From Dechloromonas denitrificans (lineage in GTDB: Bacteria > Pseudomonadota > Gammaproteobacteria > Burkholderiales > Rhodocyclaceae), in assembly GCF_020510685.1 (NCBI RefSeq), contig NZ_CP075185.1:2170001-2234000 (forward strand): 64,000 nucleotides of DNA. The letters run 5' to 3'. The position numbers and the translations under genes were made by a program. Below are positions 60,538 to 64,000 of the stretch, in pieces. Position 1 is the first letter of the stretch. The number at the start of each line of letters is the position of its first letter. The notes under the pieces are model-generated. The model did not search any database, was not told the DNA's origin, and saw nothing but the letters and a program-made list of their open reading frames with translations.

Positions 60538-60833
60538 GCAGACACTCCGGGGTTTCCAGCCATATTAAACGTTGAAACGGACGCACAGGCGGATTTACAT
60601 CTGACTACAAATAGGTTGCACCGTTTAGTTACATAAATGTGTATCAAAGGTTCACCTGACAGCACCAGCGTTAAGAGCTACATAGCAACAATTTTGTGTT
60701 TAAAAACACTACATAACAATGCATCCACAGCAGAAGTAAACAACAAATTGATGAAGTGATGAGCTTGGTGATTTGGTTTTCTAAGAAAAGTATCTATGCT
60801 GAACAAATGATTTAAGCCGTCTCAGGAGCATCC
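60538..60833. other. Region between prc and the transposase gene (probable transposon end)
   Basis: About 296 A/T-rich bases. They must contain the prc promoter (minus strand), the left end of the transposon and the promoter of the transposase gene. TTACAT or CTACAT motifs recur at 60595, 60629, 60678 and 60709. No exact terminal repeat could be fixed because the other end is outside the window. Confidence 0.5.
60595..60714 (+). repeat. Four (T/C)TACAT repeats, candidate transposase-binding sites
   Basis: TTACAT at 60595 and 60629 and CTACAT at 60678 and 60709 repeat in one orientation with spacings of 34, 49 and 31 bases; CTACAA at 60605 may be a weak fifth. Tn7-like ends carry such repeated TnsB sites. 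The assignment is inference. Confidence 0.4.
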
Positions 60834-62870
60834 ATGACGGAGGATTCGGCAACGCTTAGCTATCCATTTCCCGTGGCGAGACGGATTAAGGGCATGTCGG
60901 GTACTGCCCATGAGGACTTGCGGACTTGGCCAACAGTATTCGAACCGGCACTTGGAACCAATGTCTCCCGGTATCTAAAGCGCAAGCGTGCCGTTATTGA
61001 GTACCTCAGCGGAGCTTCAGATGCCAGTTTGAAGCGGCAGTACGGGATAGGCATGAAAGGAGTCTATCGCCTTATTCGCCGATGTCTCGAAGCGCATCAT
61101 GATGGGCAAATCTACGGTTGGCGCGGCTTGGTTCCCTATGCACGCCAAGAACCCTACACACGGACCAAAGTAATCACGGTAAATGGCGCCGGTAAAGGGG
61201 CTGCTGGAGCGCTGACGACAGTCCTAGCACTTGAAGGAGATCTTGGAGAGAGGTTCAACAAGCGAATTCTTAAAGCACCAAGTGACGACAAACTTGAAGA
61301 GAAGCGCAACCGGACTGCTCACTGGAGGTGGTTACTAGGGGAACTGAGAAAGAAGGGCTACGAAATTAGGCATGAGTGGCCGTTCAACACCGAAAACATG
61401 GGCTACGTCTCTGTTTGTCGTTACGTCAAAGCTGTCTTGGCTGCTAACCCTACCCAGGGGGCAATGATTGAGGGAGGAAAGGACGCACAAAAGAAACTGA
61501 AATCCAGTGACGGCGTCGAGCGTCCGGTTGAGCACCTCTTACAGCGGGTCGAAATGGACGCTCACAAGACCGATGGACGGTTCTGCGTACTGTTTCCACG
61601 GGGTGACGGAAGCTATGCCGCTAAGATTGTTCACCGCCTTTGGGTAATTGTGCTGCTGGAAGTTGTCTCTCGCGCGGTGCTCGGTTACTACCTTAGCTTT
61701 CGGTACGAGGTTTCGAAGGATGACGTCCTTCGCGCCATTAAAAGAGCACTGACCAAATGGCAACGCCGCAGCATTGCTTTTGGTGACGAGGCGTACTATG
61801 AGGAAGCAGCGCTGCCTTCTGGCCATAACGATCGATATATCGGTATGTGCTGGGACGAAACCAGTGTCGATGGGGCGCTGGCCGAAACCTCGATTCATGT
61901 GCGCCAGGTCCTCGACGACATAGTGGGCTCAAGGCTCCTTGATCCTAAGACCAGCTTTGCTGTGCGGCGTAGCATGGATGACAGGCCGTTCGTCGAGACT
62001 TTCTTCAGGCGCTTGGGGGCAGGGGGGTTCCAACGCCTTACCAATACAACTGGCGGTAACCCGAAGGGCAAGAAGGGGCGCGACCCCGAGGCTGTCGCCG
62101 TCAATAGTCGCTTTCAGGTTGAATACGCCGAAGACATGCTCGACATCCTGATCGCGAATTACAACGCGACCGAACACCCGAGTCTCGGTGGCCGATCACC
62201 TCTTGAATACCTCGATTTCCTTAGTTCTCGACCTGGAGCACCTGACCTTCGGTACGCGGACTCCAGTGAAGTTCAGCGCATCTTGAGCTATAGAAAGCTT
62301 TGCACAGTTCTGGGCAACCTCGCGATAGGAAGGCGACCTTACGTTAACTTTGCCGGAGCCAGCCACCACGGTGACGCATTGCAGCAAAGATTTGACCTTG
62401 TCGGCAAGAAAATCTGGGTAGAAAACCACATTGAATATGATGCGCGTGTTGCGCTAGCCTATACGGTGGAGGGAGAGTCGCTTGGTGTCCTTCGGGCAGC
62501 CCCTCCTTGGCACAAGACACCGCATAGCCTGGAGGTGCGCTCTGGAATCACAGCGTTTTTTAGACGGAAACGGATTAGTACGCTTGCGCTCGGTGACGCT
62601 ATTCAAGCGTTTCATAGGTACTGCGAGGAATATCAAGGGAAGCTGCCCGTTCATCCAGCCTATCTGGAGTCGCTACGGGTCTTGGCAATGTATGCGGAGG
62701 CTGACGTTGGAGCTTCGGTGCTAGACGCGGCTTTGGCGGAAGCGGAGGGCGGGGCCGAGCAGCCATCTACTGATTCTGCAAAGCGAACAAAGGAACCTTC
62801 AGGCCAGCCCTTGCTGGTGCCCGATCAGGTGCCTAACCTTCCTTCGCGCCGGAAAGCTGCAACCAAGTAA
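60834..62870 (+). CDS. Mu/Tn7-type DDE transposase (TnsB/TniA-like)
   Basis: A 678-residue retroviral-integrase-type transposase. Residues about 45-85 form a helix-turn-helix (YLSGASDASLKRQYGIGMKG). The catalytic core is near 240-395 with candidates D242 (VEMDAHKTD), D346 (SVDGALAETS) and E388 (RPFVETFFRRL). A Mu C-type barrel follows. It should cut and join transposon ends together with the ATPase encoded next, 22 bases downstream. It resembles TniA in lacking a partner TnsA in front. Confidence 0.85.
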   Translation: MTEDSATLSYPFPVARRIKGMSGTAHEDLRTWPTVFEPALGTNVSRYLKRKRAVIEYLSGASDASLKRQYGIGMKGVYRLIRRCLEAHHDGQIYGWRGLVPYARQEPYTRTKVITVNGAGKGAAGALTTVLALEGDLGERFNKRILKAPSDDKLEEKRNRTAHWRWLLGELRKKGYEIRHEWPFNTENMGYVSVCRYVKAVLAANPTQGAMIEGGKDAQKKLKSSDGVERPVEHLLQRVEMDAHKTDGRFCVLFPRGDGSYAAKIVHRLWVIVLLEVVSRAVLGYYLSFRYEVSKDDVLRAIKRALTKWQRRSIAFGDEAYYEEAALPSGHNDRYIGMCWDETSVDGALAETSIHVRQVLDDIVGSRLLDPKTSFAVRRSMDDRPFVETFFRRLGAGGFQRLTNTTGGNPKGKKGRDPEAVAVNSRFQVEYAEDMLDILIANYNATEHPSLGGRSPLEYLDFLSSRPGAPDLRYADSSEVQRILSYRKLCTVLGNLAIGRRPYVNFAGASHHGDALQQRFDLVGKKIWVENHIEYDARVALAYTVEGESLGVLRAAPPWHKTPHSLEVRSGITAFFRRKRISTLALGDAIQAFHRYCEEYQGKLPVHPAYLESLRVLAMYAEADVGASVLDAALAEAEGGAEQPSTDSAKRTKEPSGQPLLVPDQVPNLPSRRKAATK

Positions 62871-62892
62871 CGGCATTAGAGGACATAATTCG

Positions 62893-63924
62893 ATGGGCGC
62901 CACTAGGCAGCATTCTTTAGCCACCTCCGCTGACGACCACCCGATTGTCACCCAAGAGTATGCTGTCTACACGCCGCCTATGGATGCAATGATTGGTACC
63001 ATCGGTAACTGGATCGATCAACGTGTGACCGGCGGTTATATTTACGGTCCCTCGCGCTTCGGTAAGTCGCGAACCGTGAAGTGGTTCATTCGGACTGAAC
63101 TCGAAGCGCGATTTAAAGAAAAGCTGCCCCTCATCGTTTGGATCCGAAAGGACACGCAGGTGATGGGTGAAGCCGAGTTTTGGAACATGCTACTGCTCGC
63201 CGCAAAATTTGAGTTCATCGACCCGCTTAAACCGAAGAAGAAGTCAGTTGCCCGATTCCTGTTTTCCGAGCATCTACAGACCCTGGCCCGCTCGAGTCGC
63301 CGCAACTATGTGGTACTTATCATCGACGAAGCACAGCGTGTCAGCACCAACGAATTGACGTGGCTCATGGGGGTCCAGAACGAACTCGACGACCAAGGGA
63401 TTCGTATGACGACGGTGCAGGTCGGATCTCATGTACTTGGTTACGTGCCCGATTACCTGGCGCGAACGGGCTACGCTCATGTTACCGCTCGCTTTTTTGC
63501 GCAGGATGCGGCATTTCACGGCATTCGTAGCGTTGATGAACTTAAGTATGTACTCAACGGGTATGACATCGATTCTGAGTGGCCCAAGGAAAGCGGGATT
63601 TCGTTCTTAAAGTTCTTTGCCCCAGAAGCCTTCACCGTAGGACGCCGCCTTTCTAATCATGCTTCTAATTTTTGGGAAGCTTTTTGGGAACTCAGGCCGC
63701 CTGAGCTGAAAGAAGGCAAAAGGGCCCGTATCCCGTTTGAGTTGCCGATGATGCACGTAGCGGTGGCTGTTGAGTCGATCCTAAAAGACCTGGCGGCGGG
63801 CAAGGATTGGGATAGCGTGATGGAGAAGCGTTATCTACTCAATACCATTGCCAGGTCGAAGTTTACCGACTTTCTCAGAAGGCTATTGCCGCCAGTTTTG
63901 GATCCCCATAAAAAATCATCGTGA
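62893..63924 (+). CDS. AAA ATPase, TnsC/TniB-like transposition protein
   Basis: A 343-residue ATPase with Walker A GPSRFGKSR (52-60) and Walker B VLIIDEAQ (141-148). TnsC/TniB proteins bind target DNA and activate the transposase. The C-terminal part (about 230-343) should hold the contact to the transposase or TniQ. The start ATG at 62893 follows GAGGACA weakly. Confidence 0.85.
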   Translation: MGATRQHSLATSADDHPIVTQEYAVYTPPMDAMIGTIGNWIDQRVTGGYIYGPSRFGKSRTVKWFIRTELEARFKEKLPLIVWIRKDTQVMGEAEFWNMLLLAAKFEFIDPLKPKKKSVARFLFSEHLQTLARSSRRNYVVLIIDEAQRVSTNELTWLMGVQNELDDQGIRMTTVQVGSHVLGYVPDYLARTGYAHVTARFFAQDAAFHGIRSVDELKYVLNGYDIDSEWPKESGISFLKFFAPEAFTVGRRLSNHASNFWEAFWELRPPELKEGKRARIPFELPMMHVAVAVESILKDLAAGKDWDSVMEKRYLLNTIARSKFTDFLRRLLPPVLDPHKKSS

Positions 63925-64000
63925 TCCCAGACGTGTCTCACATTGTCAGCACATAGCACTGAAAGCTATTGCAGCGACTAGCGGATGATGGTCAATGTGA
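63925..64000. other. End of the window after the ATPase gene
   Basis: The last 76 bases are not clearly coding. They have ACATAGCA at 63952-63959, similar to the repeats before the transposase, and an ATG at 63988 that could start the next gene (often tniQ). It cannot be decided from what is visible. Confidence 0.3.

Larger units (their letters stand above)
60590..64000 (+). mobile_element. Left part of a Tn7/Tn5053-like transposon
   Basis: The segment holds a TnsB/TniA-like DDE transposase and a TnsC/TniB-like AAA ATPase in the order seen in these families, with repeated short sites upstream. Its base use is visibly more A/T-rich and less codon-biased than its neighbours. No TnsA-like endonuclease precedes the transposase. 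The right end, target selector and cargo lie beyond the window. The left boundary is approximate. Confidence 0.75.

Overview
The window is high-GC DNA with tightly packed, mostly minus-strand operons. The protein set suggests a betaproteobacterium: several Bug-type tripartite tricarboxylate (TTT) transporter binding proteins, a membrane-bound formate dehydrogenase, PaaK-like CoA ligases, and CysB with an EpsC-type serine acetyltransferase. A member of the Rhodocyclales is my best guess, by impression only. No rRNA, tRNA or CRISPR array was seen. The unifying theme is sulfur: acquiring it, freeing it from organic compounds, handling it as persulfide or cysteine, and possibly storing it.

Layout. 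(1) 1-17904, minus strand: a partial MetN-like ATPase, a four-domain rhodanese with a thiol dioxygenase, then a long catabolic array (KPR-family reductase, class II aldolase, two Bug binding proteins, enoyl-CoA hydratase, GrdB-like protein, SsuD-like flavin monooxygenase, PaaK-like ligase, aldehyde dehydrogenase, GMC oxidoreductase, SsuA-like binding protein, TctA/TctB, TauD-like dioxygenase). It looks like uptake and breakdown of one or more organosulfur carboxylates. (2) 18139-24079: a third Bug protein, TetR, MetY, two enzymes and two small genes. (3) 24542-30111, plus strand: rhodanese, CysK, EpsC, XRE regulator, a family 2A (SrpI-type) encapsulin shell, and a cysteine desulfurase with a long disordered N-terminal cargo region. 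This nanocompartment locus is the most notable system in the window. (4) 30208-36705, minus strand: complete formate dehydrogenase (fdoGHI, fdhD, fdhE), followed at 37104-37460 by an ArsR protein with the two cysteines expected of a persulfide sensor. (5) 37557-46355: alpha/beta hydrolase, second PaaK-like ligase, TetR/HPP divergon, then an acyl-CoA dehydrogenase-like enzyme with a complete sulfonate/nitrate-type ABC importer, an AhpD-like protein and an AraC regulator. (6) 46483-55211, minus strand: enoyl-CoA hydratase, two-subunit CoA-transferase, thioredoxin-SCO fusion, sulfonate-type ABC importer, flavocytochrome c sulfide dehydrogenase and its cytochrome. (7) 55407-60537: HhH protein, orphan CysA, CysB, and the Prc protease. 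(8) 60590-64000: the left part of a Tn7/Tn5053-like transposon (DDE transposase plus AAA ATPase), visibly more A/T-rich than the rest.

How the parts may work together (inference): CysB probably governs many of these units. A GCTTAT-containing element recurs in front of several of them. Sulfonates and thiols would be imported and desulfurated by monooxygenases and dioxygenases. The sulfur would be assimilated through MetY and EpsC/CysK, and cysteine sulfur mobilised inside or alongside the encapsulin. Rhodaneses, FccAB and the ArsR protein would handle sulfane sulfur.
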